This document shows positions 55,012-63,929 of a stretch of DNA of 64,000 nucleotides, piece after piece; the first letter of the stretch is position 1, and every line of letters begins with the position of its first letter. Origin of the DNA: CALBTQ01 sp036725605 (lineage in GTDB: Bacteria > Lernaellota > Lernaellaia > Lernaellales > Lernaellaceae); NCBI GenBank assembly GCA_036725605.1, contig DAIMDW010000012.1, positions 62,001-126,000 on the forward strand, written 5' to 3'. Position numbers and translations under genes: made by a program. Below the pieces are notes generated by a model that saw nothing but the letters and a program-made list of their open reading frames with translations, had not been told where the DNA came from and made no database searches.

Positions 55012-56718
55012 TTAGGATTTTGTACCGCAATCAAGAGAAAGAAGGGCAGGAATATGACGTTTCAAGTCTTCTTGTAGTTTACCGAAACTCCCATACGAGA
55101 TATATATCCAATCGGAAAGATCCGTGGGAATTTCTGAATCTTCCTGCTTTAATAAAATCGCCTGTTTCTTAAGACCAGTCATAAGTCCTAATTCGAATAA
55201 GACATTCGGATTAAGTTTCGTTATGTCGAAAATACCAATGCTCGATTGTAAAACACCTTCAAGTATATTTCCCAAAATACGTAAAGAGTCCGTTCTTTCA
55301 TCCGCTATCCATGGTTCAAGATTCAGGTCGTTTAACGCCGGTAAAATACCAAAATCGTAGACATTCTTGGATGAGGCCGAAAAAGGAATTCCAATAAATA
55401 CCATTTTTGGATTTAACTTAGGAATCTTAATGTCTTGGGAACCAATAGTAATATGACCTTCCTCCTTCTCAAGAGGAAAAACTTTCGAAAGGAAAAGTTG
55501 CATTTCTTTCACTTCATTTTTAAATTTTTTCCCAAGCAATTCAATTTGATTTCTGGATTTTTCAAGATCCTTTGATGCAGAGTCTCTTTCTGTTTGTAGG
55601 TTAGTAAAAAGCACGTTATTTTCTACAAGAACAGCCAGTTTATCACAAAAGTTCTTAAGGAACCTTTCATCTGAAGATGAAAAAAATCGTCCTTCATTTT
55701 CTTTAGCAATTCGTATCACTCCTTTTACATTACCCCCACGACTAATCGGAGCAGCCAGAAAAGAGGAATTCTTTTTTACATACTCTTCATGTTTGCCCTT
55801 GTGATTCAATTCAAGATCAATTTTTTCCAACTCTTTTTTATCATCAACATCTTTGATTAGAAGAGACTTATTGTGTTTTGCAACCCATCCGGTCAATCCT
55901 TCTCCTGATTTGTAATAAGCTTTTCCGACTTCTTTTGTTAAGGGGCCCAATTTTGTTGTGAACCGAAGTTTGAATATTGTACCGCCATCAGGAGCCGCTT
56001 CCGAAAGAAATATTGAGCACCCTTTTGCTGATAGAGACTGAGGGATTTCATCGGCAACCCGCTGTAAATATTTAGCAAACTCCTTCCTCTCAAAACTGAC
56101 TCCAGAGAGATACAATTTCTCCCAGGAATCCTTCTCTTTTTGTTCTTCGATTTGAACAATGATTGTGGAAACATATTTGGCAAATGTTTCAAGCAATACC
56201 TGACCGGACTCTTTGATTTTGCCCGATAATTCAACAACTTTTACAATCCTAATGACTCCCATCACTTCATCTTGAATTTTAACTGGAAGTGAAAGAAATG
56301 CTATTTGATGCTTTTGTTTGTTTAAATCTCGATACTGGGGAAATTCATCTCTCCACTTTATATTATTACCTATCGCTAATAACTCATCGCTAAATATGTC
56401 GTTTACATTCAATGCAATTCCTGTTTTTGCCACCCAGCCCGTTAGTCCTTCGCCGGGTTTATAAAAAGTTTTACTTTTTAATAGTTTACTCTCCTTGGTG
56501 AATGCTCGTTTATAGAAATCATCCGGAGATCCAAGATCGTTATTCTCAATATCCTTTTCTCGCCATGGACCGTTTTTCCAAAAAATAGAACATTCCTCAG
56601 CACCGACTAATTTTGGCGCTTCATTTACAATTAATTCAAATAATTTATCAATATCACTTGTGGCGCCTATCTGAGTCAGTCCAATGATCATCTCTTTTGT
56701 TTGAGAAGATTTCGCCAT
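55012..56718 (-). CDS. Two-GAF sensor fused to an NDT/TIR-like effector domain
   Basis: 568 aa. GAF domain 1 (about residues 15-190) and GAF domain 2 (about 205-380) each contain a matching KTFYKPGEGLTGWVAKTG / KAYYKSGEGLTGWVAKHN motif. A coiled coil follows (about 380-420). The C-terminal domain (about 440-560) has KMVFIGIPFSASS, DFGILPALNDL, SIGIFDITKLNPNVLFELG and AILLKQ, the pattern of bacterial nucleoside-2-deoxyribosyltransferase-like or TIR-related domains that act on NAD or nucleotides. Strongly AT-rich compared with the rest of the window, with a good SD (CGGAGG). Acts probably as a ligand-gated nucleotide-modifying effector; this is inference. Confidence 0.7.
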   Translation of the reverse strand: MAKSSQTKEMIIGLTQIGATSDIDKLFELIVNEAPKLVGAEECSIFWKNGPWREKDIENNDLGSPDDFYKRAFTKESKLLKSKTFYKPGEGLTGWVAKTGIALNVNDIFSDELLAIGNNIKWRDEFPQYRDLNKQKHQIAFLSLPVKIQDEVMGVIRIVKVVELSGKIKESGQVLLETFAKYVSTIIVQIEEQKEKDSWEKLYLSGVSFERKEFAKYLQRVADEIPQSLSAKGCSIFLSEAAPDGGTIFKLRFTTKLGPLTKEVGKAYYKSGEGLTGWVAKHNKSLLIKDVDDKKELEKIDLELNHKGKHEEYVKKNSSFLAAPISRGGNVKGVIRIAKENEGRFFSSSDERFLKNFCDKLAVLVENNVLFTNLQTERDSASKDLEKSRNQIELLGKKFKNEVKEMQLFLSKVFPLEKEEGHITIGSQDIKIPKLNPKMVFIGIPFSASSKNVYDFGILPALNDLNLEPWIADERTDSLRILGNILEGVLQSSIGIFDITKLNPNVLFELGLMTGLKKQAILLKQEDSEIPTDLSDWIYISYGSFGKLQEDLKRHIPALLSLDCGTKS

Positions 56719-57075
56719 TTTTGAATGCCTCCGTATTTAAAACCAGTATTTCCAGTATTAAACTCAGAAACAAATTCCACGCATAAATCCCCAAAAAAGC
56801 CATATTATCCCTCTATATCTCGCCAAAATAATTGTTTCAATAAAAATCGTAACCGTCGGGAGAGGAAATCAATAATCCTATTCCAAAATACACATACATG
56901 GATAGACAAATATCTTGACTATTGAAATATGAGATGTGGGATAGAAAGATCGTTTTACCCTGTCCCCTACCCAAGGCGAAACCATGTGCTTTTGAACCGG
57001 ACAGTAACTCCAATGTTACCTATGTCCTGCTTGCTCCCGCATCGGCAAAATTCCGTATTCGCCGTTCCGCATTAA
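56719..57075. other. AT-rich gap with IS-end-like scar
   Basis: No gene. Mostly AT-rich, then, near 56999-57029, an imperfect inverted pair GGACAGTAAC ... GTTACCTATGTCC. The final 30 bases resemble the 3' flank of the 31.4-kb GCGC gene. Confidence 0.5.
57014..57029. repeat. 16-bp repeat TGTTACCTATGTCCTG, copy 2
   Basis: Exact match to 31198-31213. Both copies lie just beyond the 3' end of a gene with an Asp-rich GCGC tail. Confidence 0.6.
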
Positions 57076-58500
57076 TCAACAGCCACAGCCATCATCGTCA
57101 TCATCGTCGTCGCCTGCCGCATCGTCGTCCACGGCATCGTCGTCGAGCGTGTCGTCGTCCACGGCATCATCGTCGACCGCATCGTCGTCCGTCGCATCGT
57201 CGTCGATTTCGTCGTCGTCCCCCGTGTCATCATCGAGCGTATCATCGTCGAGCGTGTCGTCGTCGACGGTGTCGTCGTCGACCGTATCGTCGTCGACCGT
57301 ATCGTCGTCGGCCGGCCAGACGGGCGGGTCGTGCTCGAGCGTGAATTCGTCGATCAGCGTGCCGTCCAGACGGAAGGCGCGCAGGGTGGCGATTTCCGGC
57401 TCCAGGTCGATCACCATGTAGTGGTTGCTTTTGTCGTGCGCGTGATAGCCGGGCATCGTCTGGGGTTGCGGCCAGGTCTGGAAATCATACAACGGCGCGC
57501 CGCCGCCGCCGGTGACGATATGGTTGATGCCGCCCATTTCGTGGCGGGCGTAGAAGTGGTCATGGCCTTCGAACACGGCATCCACGCCGTAGTCGCGGAA
57601 GATCGGATTCAAAATGAGCAGCGTCGCCGTGTTGCCCGTGCGCCCCGCCTTGTAGGAAAACGGCGGCTCGTGCAAGAAGGCGAAGGTAAAGTTGGTTTTC
57701 GGATTCTCATTGGCGGCGTCCAGATCGTCGCGCAGCCAGCCGTTCTGCAGGATGTCGGGCACCAGCAGCGTCTCCCACTTCTCCACGTCGATGACCACGA
57801 AGTGCGCGTTCAGGTAGTCGAAGCTATAATACGTCGGATGACGATTCGCATCGGGCGGCGCGAAATATCGCCCCCAGTTGTCATCGCCGGTCAGACCGTC
57901 TTCCTCGTCGTCCTCGTGGTTGCCGAAAATCGGATACAGCGGCACGTTGGCCATCAGGTCGTGTTCGGCAACGAAGAAATACGCCCAGTTATCCAGGCTG
58001 GCGCCGCCGCTGACCAGGTCGCCGGTATTGAAATACAGCGCCGGTCCCTCGTCGATGATCGCCGCGATCGCCGCTTCGTGCTCGATGTTGGGCGAGCCGA
58101 TCGCGCCGCCGCGCGAATCGCCGAACACCACGAAGCGAAACGGCGTCAGATGATCGGGCTCGGTGACGAAGGAAAAGTCCTCGGTCGTCACCCCGCCGTG
58201 CACCACACGATAGTGGTACAGCGTATCGGCGTCGCGATCGTCGATGGCGATCTTGTATTGATAGACCGTCACGCCATCGTGCGTGAAGGCCGTGCCCTGA
58301 CCGGTGAACGTCTCGCCGTAGCCCGTATCGGTACCGACCTCCACCGCGCCCTGCCCGTCCAGATCGGTTTCGAAACAGATCGTCACCCGGTCGATGTCCA
58401 GGTTTTGCAGGTAGGGTCCCTTGGTAAGATCGGCGGCGGCAGGCAGCGAAATAAGCAGGCACAGGCCGACGATCCACAACATGATTTTTCCGGTCCGCAT
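57076..58500 (-). CDS. Secreted purple-acid-phosphatase-like protein with Asp-rich GCGC tail
   Basis: 474 aa. Signal peptide (ending LPAAA), an N-terminal fibronectin-like domain (KGPYLQNLDIDRVTICFET), then a calcineurin-like metallophosphoesterase: FGDSRGG, NTGDLVSGG, FGNHED, FLHEPPFS and GHDHFYAR are the metal-ligand motifs. This matches purple acid phosphatases. About 80 residues of DDDT/DDDA units follow, ending DDDDGCGC. ATG at 58500 has AGGGAGA upstream; the longer frame has no SD. No transcription partner is evident. Confidence 0.88.
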   Translation of the reverse strand: MRTGKIMLWIVGLCLLISLPAAADLTKGPYLQNLDIDRVTICFETDLDGQGAVEVGTDTGYGETFTGQGTAFTHDGVTVYQYKIAIDDRDADTLYHYRVVHGGVTTEDFSFVTEPDHLTPFRFVVFGDSRGGAIGSPNIEHEAAIAAIIDEGPALYFNTGDLVSGGASLDNWAYFFVAEHDLMANVPLYPIFGNHEDDEEDGLTGDDNWGRYFAPPDANRHPTYYSFDYLNAHFVVIDVEKWETLLVPDILQNGWLRDDLDAANENPKTNFTFAFLHEPPFSYKAGRTGNTATLLILNPIFRDYGVDAVFEGHDHFYARHEMGGINHIVTGGGGAPLYDFQTWPQPQTMPGYHAHDKSNHYMVIDLEPEIATLRAFRLDGTLIDEFTLEHDPPVWPADDDTVDDDTVDDDTVDDDTLDDDTLDDDTGDDDEIDDDATDDDAVDDDAVDDDTLDDDAVDDDAAGDDDDDDDGCGC

Positions 58501-58587
58501 CGTCTCTCCCTTTTGCGGTCGGCTAATGGTAACAAGACTCGGCGAGCGGCGCAACAAGTCTCTGGTGATTAAATGATTATTTTTATA

Positions 58588-59454
58588 TTACGATCGCCGC
58601 TCCTCGTCGCCGGGTTTGAGTTCGGCGCGCACAACCTCGGCCACCTCCGCCGCGGTGACCGACTCCATTTCCTCAATCTGCTTTTTCCATTCGCCCGATT
58701 TGGTCTCCCACGCATTCTCGGCCGCCGCGCGCACGTCGGCGTGGATGCTGCGGTCCAGCATCACCTCGCGCAGGTCCTGCTTGAGCAGCGTCGGCACCAG
58801 CGCGATGGCCAAGTGCGGCGGCGTGTACGGATTGCGAATCAGCGCCAGGCGCACCTGCGGCCGCGTGCGCCACTTGGGTGAATTGTAAATTTCGCTGAGC
58901 ACCTCGGGAAAATTCGGGCGGCGCGCGGCGATGATCACCACGTCCTGCTCAGTCAGCCGCGGATTGAGCAGCAACTGATGAATGACCGAATTGTCCAGGT
59001 CGTAGCCGACGCGGTTGAGCAGGTCGCGATCGAGGCTGCGCGCGGCCGATTTACGTTCGCCCAGCGTCATCCCGCTCAGGCCGTACTGCTGGAAAGCGTT
59101 TTCGTCCCCGGCCGGATCCTTCACCGGACGGATGACGCGAAACAGGTTGATCACGTGCGCGTAGTTTTTTTTCTTCGCCTCGGCGACCAGGCCGTGCAAG
59201 CGCTTCTTGCCGAATTCCTCGCGCAGGCGCTGGGCGTCGACGGCCGAGGTGATCACCGCCTGGCACGCCGCATCGCCGCGAATCGCCCCCATCTGAAAGA
59301 GATGCAGCACCTCGATGACCGTTTCATCGTCCATCTCGCTCAAGCGCCGCGCGAGAAAATGCTTGCGGATTGTCGCGTCGACGATCTGCTCGATCGTACG
59401 CCCCAATCGCTCAACCAATTCCGCCGAATCGCGCTCGTTGCGCTCCGTTTCCAC
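58588..59454 (-). CDS. Helical protein of unknown function
   Basis: 288 aa, no signal peptide. Mostly helical and charged; the second half contains LRSTs-like repeats (HQLLLNPRLTEQDVV, EVLSEIYNSPKW, RLALIRNPYTPPHLA) that look like ARM/HEAT or leucine-rich-variant repeats. GTG at 59454 has GGAGG five bases upstream; the TTG used by the longer frame lies in that SD. It lies 68 bases after the pseudo-receiver/PATAN gene and may be its partner. Confidence 0.72.
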   Translation of the reverse strand: METERNERDSAELVERLGRTIEQIVDATIRKHFLARRLSEMDDETVIEVLHLFQMGAIRGDAACQAVITSAVDAQRLREEFGKKRLHGLVAEAKKKNYAHVINLFRVIRPVKDPAGDENAFQQYGLSGMTLGERKSAARSLDRDLLNRVGYDLDNSVIHQLLLNPRLTEQDVVIIAARRPNFPEVLSEIYNSPKWRTRPQVRLALIRNPYTPPHLAIALVPTLLKQDLREVMLDRSIHADVRAAAENAWETKSGEWKKQIEEMESVTAAEVAEVVRAELKPGDEERRS

Positions 59455-59522
59455 TTCGACCTCCAAGCCTATGGTAACACCGGCCGTGCCCGGTCGTCAA
59501 AAAATGTCGCGGATGAATGAGT

Positions 59523-62198
59523 TTATGAAAAGAGTTTCTTCAACGCGTTCTTCACGCTCTTGATGTCGAATTCCTTGCCCAGCAGGTTGTCCTTTTCCCG
59601 CTCGGCCGCGGCCAACTCCATGCGCTCGCGTTCGCGTTCGGCCTGCAACCGGCGCAGTTCGTTTTTGGCCTCGTCGTTGTTTTTGTTGTAGCGGAAGGCC
59701 AGCGCGAACATCCGCCGCGCCTTTTCTTTCTGGTTGTGGAACGCCAGGATCTTGCCCAGAAAGAAATACGCCTTGTCGCCCTTCGGATTGATTTTGATCG
59801 ACCGCTCGATCGACTCCTTGGCCTGCGCCGTGCGTTCCTGCGCGGCCAGGTTCGGATTGTTCCACTGCGCCCAGCCCAGGTAGGCGTGGTATTCGCCCTC
59901 TTCCGGGAAGAGCTTGCAGGCTTCGGCGAAATGGTTCTGCGCGTCGGCGAAGGAGTGGCGGCGCATGGCCAGCACGCCCTGGTTGAAAGCGCGTTCGGCC
60001 GCGAGGATCGTCGTGATGCGCCGTTCCTTGATTTCCTCGCCGTCGGGCGTCAACCGCCGGTCGTATTCGCCGCGCTTGGCCGGACTCGACAGCGTTTCAT
60101 AAGCGGTGGTGATCGCCTGCATCACCGCATTGGCCTGCTGTTTGGCCTCCGCGTCGGTCAACGCCGGACCGATTTTGTCCTCGTGGTATTGCTGCACCAG
60201 GCGATGGTACGCTCCCTTGATCGTCACCGCGTCCGCTTTGCGTTCCACGCCGAGAATTTCGTAGTGGTTGGAGCTTTCCAGCTTCAGATACATGTCCATG
60301 ATCCGTTGTCGCAGGTCGTCGGGCGCGGCGCCGGCTTCGTCGATCGGCACCAGTTCGTGCTTTTCCTCGCCGGATTCGAAGGCGCGCAGTTCGCGCTCCA
60401 GTTCGCTTTCGGCCTCCTCTTCGCCGGCGACCTCCTCGGAGGGCATCTCGTCGAAGACGACCACATCGTCATCGTCCATCAGCGACGATTTTTTCGCCGG
60501 GGCGGGCGCCGGCTCTTCCTCGTCGTCGATCAGCACGTCCTCGTCCTCGTCCTCGTCGACGAGCACATCTTCCCCGTCGTCGGTCGGCGTCAACTCATGG
60601 GCGCGGGCGGTCGGACGCCGGGGCGGCGCGGGCGTCCGTTCTTCCTCGATGAGGATCTCCTCCTCCTCGTCGAAGGCCGCGAGTTCCTCTTCTTCCTCGA
60701 TCTCTTCCGGCAGTTCCTCGGCCGCTTCGCTCACGCTTTCGTACAGACGCAGGATGAGCATCGCGTACAGCAGCGGGAAGGTGTGCTCCTCGTCCAGCGG
60801 CGACGCCTTGACGACCTGGTTGATCGTCCGCTTGCCGTCGATCAGCTTGAGCAGCGTCCACACTTCCTTGCTCAAGCCCGCATGGCGCGGCGAAAACGGC
60901 GGCGGCTTGATCGGCGCGACCACCTGTTCGCCGACCTCGGTGAACATCTCGCGTAGCGATTCGGCGTCGTAGGCCTGCAAAATGCCGTCGAGAATCAACC
61001 GCGGCATCGGCAGCTCGAAGACGGTCAGGCTGTTGATGTCGAAGGGCGTTTCGTCGAAGTAGAATTTGCCTTCGAACCAGCCGAAGAGGTTCAGTAGTTT
61101 TTCGCGCATCTGGAAGCGCAGCGCCTGGTAAAGCTGCATCGGCGTCAGCCGGCCCATGTCGACCAGTGCGTTGCCCTGCCGCTTGCCGTTGGTCGCCATG
61201 CTTTCCAGGCTGGTCAGCACGTCGTCCGAATCGATCACGCCCTGCTGCACGAGGATCTGCCCCAGGCTCTCCTGGCGTCCTTCGCTTTCCACGTACACCG
61301 CACGGCCTTGATCGAAGTAGACGTTCTTGGTCATGCCCTGGTGCTGCACTTCGAGGATGCCGGATTTCTCGGCGAAGAACAGTTGCGCGAACAACTCGGG
61401 GATGCTGATTTCCTCCAGGTCGCCCTCGCGCGTGGTTTCCTCGTCGCCGCGGGCCGCTTCGGGAGCGTAAAACGACCAATCGTCCTTTTCGACGTTGTCG
61501 CCCAACGCGATGCTGGTCACCTCGTCGAGCAATTCGGAGATTTTATCGCGGTCGTCCTCCTCGGAGGCGGCCCGTGTCGGCTCGCGCTTGATGCCCTCGT
61601 CGATCTTCGCCACGCGCGGCGAGCGGTCGATCAGCTCCTGCCCGTCCAATTCGGCCAGCGTGCGCGACAGCAGATCCTCCAGCGACTCTTCGCGCTTGGG
61701 CGTGGGCGCGGCCGGCGCGGCGGGAGGCTCGGCCTCGATGATTTCCTCCGGCTCATCACCTTCATCCTCTTCGATCGCCGGTTCTATCGACTCGGCGACG
61801 GGCTCCGCGACGGCGAATTTTTCCGGCGGCAGCAGTTCGTGCAGCGTCTCGATCAACTGCGCCGGCGTATAGGGCGCCTGAATCAACCGGTCGGCCTGCC
61901 ACGATTCGCGCGCCACCTTGTGCAGATCGGTTTTTTTGAACAAGCCGGAAATGAGGATGACCGGCACCGCGGCGTTTTGCGGATCTTCTTTGATCTTTTT
62001 GCACAATTCGCCGCCGGCCAGCTTGGGGATCAGCAGGTTGACGATCACCGCGTCGGGACGTTGCTCGCGGAACAGTTCCAGGCCCTGCAGGCCGTCGGTG
62101 GCATAACGGACGTTGATTTTCTCTTGTTGCAATGCGCCGACGATCCGTCGCAATTCGCTTCGGTTGTGCGCCACCACCAGAACTTTCGCCACGAGCAT
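59523..62198 (-). CDS. Pseudo-receiver / PATAN / degenerate J-domain / TPR scaffold protein
   Basis: 891 aa. Domains in order: a receiver (1-122) in which Asn54 stands where the phosphorylated Asp should be (VIVNLLIPKL); a long acidic linker; a PATAN/DUF4388 domain (about 259-400, ISIPELFAQLFFAEKSG, VYFDQGRAVYV); a further helical domain and an acidic linker; a J domain (about 643-715) with HED instead of HPD (QQYHEDKIG), so it should not stimulate DnaK; and three or four TPR-like repeats with a charged helical C-terminus. Likely a signalling scaffold. SD is GAGG. Confidence 0.82.
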   Translation of the reverse strand: MLVAKVLVVAHNRSELRRIVGALQQEKINVRYATDGLQGLELFREQRPDAVIVNLLIPKLAGGELCKKIKEDPQNAAVPVILISGLFKKTDLHKVARESWQADRLIQAPYTPAQLIETLHELLPPEKFAVAEPVAESIEPAIEEDEGDEPEEIIEAEPPAAPAAPTPKREESLEDLLSRTLAELDGQELIDRSPRVAKIDEGIKREPTRAASEEDDRDKISELLDEVTSIALGDNVEKDDWSFYAPEAARGDEETTREGDLEEISIPELFAQLFFAEKSGILEVQHQGMTKNVYFDQGRAVYVESEGRQESLGQILVQQGVIDSDDVLTSLESMATNGKRQGNALVDMGRLTPMQLYQALRFQMREKLLNLFGWFEGKFYFDETPFDINSLTVFELPMPRLILDGILQAYDAESLREMFTEVGEQVVAPIKPPPFSPRHAGLSKEVWTLLKLIDGKRTINQVVKASPLDEEHTFPLLYAMLILRLYESVSEAAEELPEEIEEEEELAAFDEEEEILIEEERTPAPPRRPTARAHELTPTDDGEDVLVDEDEDEDVLIDDEEEPAPAPAKKSSLMDDDDVVVFDEMPSEEVAGEEEAESELERELRAFESGEEKHELVPIDEAGAAPDDLRQRIMDMYLKLESSNHYEILGVERKADAVTIKGAYHRLVQQYHEDKIGPALTDAEAKQQANAVMQAITTAYETLSSPAKRGEYDRRLTPDGEEIKERRITTILAAERAFNQGVLAMRRHSFADAQNHFAEACKLFPEEGEYHAYLGWAQWNNPNLAAQERTAQAKESIERSIKINPKGDKAYFFLGKILAFHNQKEKARRMFALAFRYNKNNDEAKNELRRLQAERERERMELAAAEREKDNLLGKEFDIKSVKNALKKLFS

Positions 62199-62362
62199 AT
62201 ACCTCTACTTTTTGTGTTCCTCACATATCCAATCAAGGTAAATGCTTAGTGCGCTGATGTCAAACAAAGAAATCTTCCGTAACTTACCGAGATTCAATAA
62301 AAATCATCCATTTCGCGGCTTTTATCTTGACACCGGCCGCGCCCGACTCGTACTTTGAAGTT

Positions 62363-62944
62363 ATGAGTGATTCCCCGCAACGCTTCGATTCGACCGGTTC
62401 GCTGTCCTGGCTCTGGCGGCCGTTGGTGACCGTTGTGCTGCTGGCCTCGGTCCTGTATGCGGGCTACAGCGGTTACAAGGTGCTGTTCAAGAAAGAGCCC
62501 GTCGAAGCCACGCCCGAAGTGGTCGACGTCGGCCGCAACTTACCGGATTCCAACAAGAAATACAAATACGAAGAAGCGCGCCAACTGTTGATCGAGGGGC
62601 AGAAGCTGATGCGCTCGGGCAACCTGAACGGCTCGCATTTGCTGGAAAGAATCCTTCAGGACCACCCCGACTCGCCCCAGGCCAAGCGCGCGATGATCAT
62701 CCTGGCCGCGACCTATCGCTACAACATGCGCCGCCCCGACAAGGCCCGGCGGATGTACGAGAAATTCCTGCATACCTATCCGACCGATCGCCTCGTGCCC
62801 GAAACGATCGAGGACCTGCGCACGCTCAACAAGGAAACCAACGCGCCCGACCAGACGCAGGCGATCATCCGTCGTATTATGCCGTTGGTCGAAAACGATC
62901 CCGCGATGAAGAAAAAATTGGAAGGCTTGCTGGTCAGCCGGTAA
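62363..62944 (+). CDS. TPR-like membrane-anchored protein
   Basis: 193 aa. One membrane helix (about 20-40), then a TPR-like domain (YEEARQLLIEGQKLMRSG, GSHLLERILQDHPDSPQAKRAMII, KARRMYEKFLHTYPTD), a pattern of outer-membrane assembly and tetratricopeptide proteins. ATG at 62363 is preferred; no strong SD is seen. TTGACA lies at 62327-62332 but the -10 is poor. It converges on the DHH gene, overlapping it by 11 bases. Confidence 0.75.
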   Translation: MSDSPQRFDSTGSLSWLWRPLVTVVLLASVLYAGYSGYKVLFKKEPVEATPEVVDVGRNLPDSNKKYKYEEARQLLIEGQKLMRSGNLNGSHLLERILQDHPDSPQAKRAMIILAATYRYNMRRPDKARRMYEKFLHTYPTDRLVPETIEDLRTLNKETNAPDQTQAIIRRIMPLVENDPAMKKKLEGLLVSR

Positions 62945-63929
62945 CCGACGCCGGTTGCCGGTGCATCTCGACCTGCTGCAGCCACAGCCGCGTCACCTCG
63001 TCGATCATCTTGTCGCGCAGCCGCTGACGATCGTCCTTGCTTTCCGCGTGGATCTTGCCGCCCGCCGCCGCCGCGTGTCCGCCGCCCAGTTCCAGCTCGT
63101 CGAAAATCGCCGCGCAACTGTGATCGGCCAGGGTCTGGTCGATGAACGGATTGAGCGAAAAGCTCAGCCGCAGATCGTTCGTGCGCCGGCCGCCCTGCAC
63201 CACCGGCGTGATCAGGATCACCGCGTACACGCCGGGGAACACCTGGTAGGCCAGGTTCTTCGAAAAACGCGGCGTCACCTTCATCTCGCTGAAGTCGATC
63301 ACGCAGATCTCGTCCTGCGCCACCAGCCGGCCCACGCGCTCGATCGTCTCCAGCGCGCGTTTGCCGTGCTCCTGCTGCAGCTTGTAGCGGTCGCGCACCT
63401 CGCCGTGCTCGGCCACGTCGCTCAGCGGCCGGTTCTGCATCATGTGCACCAGCCGCTGCAGGTACCGCCGCGCCTTGCGGATGTCCTCTCCGGGCAGGAA
63501 GATCGTCGCGTTGATCACGTTTTCCGGATCCTCCGCCAGCCACGCCTCGATGTTCGGATAGTCCATCGAATCCACCCGGTCGGTGGCCTTCACGGTCCGC
63601 TCGATGAAATCGGGGAACGCCGCCGTCGCTTTCAGGTGCTCATAAATGACCCGCGCCGCCGAGGGCGCTTCGAAGGCCGCGCCTTCGCCCGCCGACCAAC
63701 CCATCACCTTGGCTTCCTCGATGTTGCCGGCGTGATGGTCGAACCAGGCGCGCACCTCGCGGGCCGGATGCGGCAAATCGCAGACGATGTCCTTCGGACC
63801 GATCTGCGTGCGGCGCACGTTTTCCGGCCCGGTGAAAAACACGAAGCGCAACCGCGACCAGATCCCGACCAGCGCGGCCGAGACGATCCCGTCGAAATCT
63901 CCGTGCGTGACGATCTGCGTTTGCGACAT
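62934..63929 (-). CDS. DHH-family phosphoesterase
   Basis: 331 aa. The DHH domain has VTHGDFDGIVSAAL, CDLPHP and FDHHAG (metal ligands), and the DHHA1 domain has GGGHAAAAGGKI. This combination matches nanoRNase/pAp phosphatase or related small DHH enzymes; the exact substrate (nanoRNA, pAp or c-di-nucleotide) is uncertain. Strong SD (GAAGGAGG) precedes ATG at 63929. It lies last in the window, convergent with the TPR gene. Confidence 0.9.
   Translation of the reverse strand: MSQTQIVTHGDFDGIVSAALVGIWSRLRFVFFTGPENVRRTQIGPKDIVCDLPHPAREVRAWFDHHAGNIEEAKVMGWSAGEGAAFEAPSAARVIYEHLKATAAFPDFIERTVKATDRVDSMDYPNIEAWLAEDPENVINATIFLPGEDIRKARRYLQRLVHMMQNRPLSDVAEHGEVRDRYKLQQEHGKRALETIERVGRLVAQDEICVIDFSEMKVTPRFSKNLAYQVFPGVYAVILITPVVQGGRRTNDLRLSFSLNPFIDQTLADHSCAAIFDELELGGGHAAAAGGKIHAESKDDRQRLRDKMIDEVTRLWLQQVEMHRQPASVTG

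Noticed and set aside
62327..62362. TTGACA as promoter of the TPR gene
   Set aside because: No credible -10 at the right distance; kept only as a remark.
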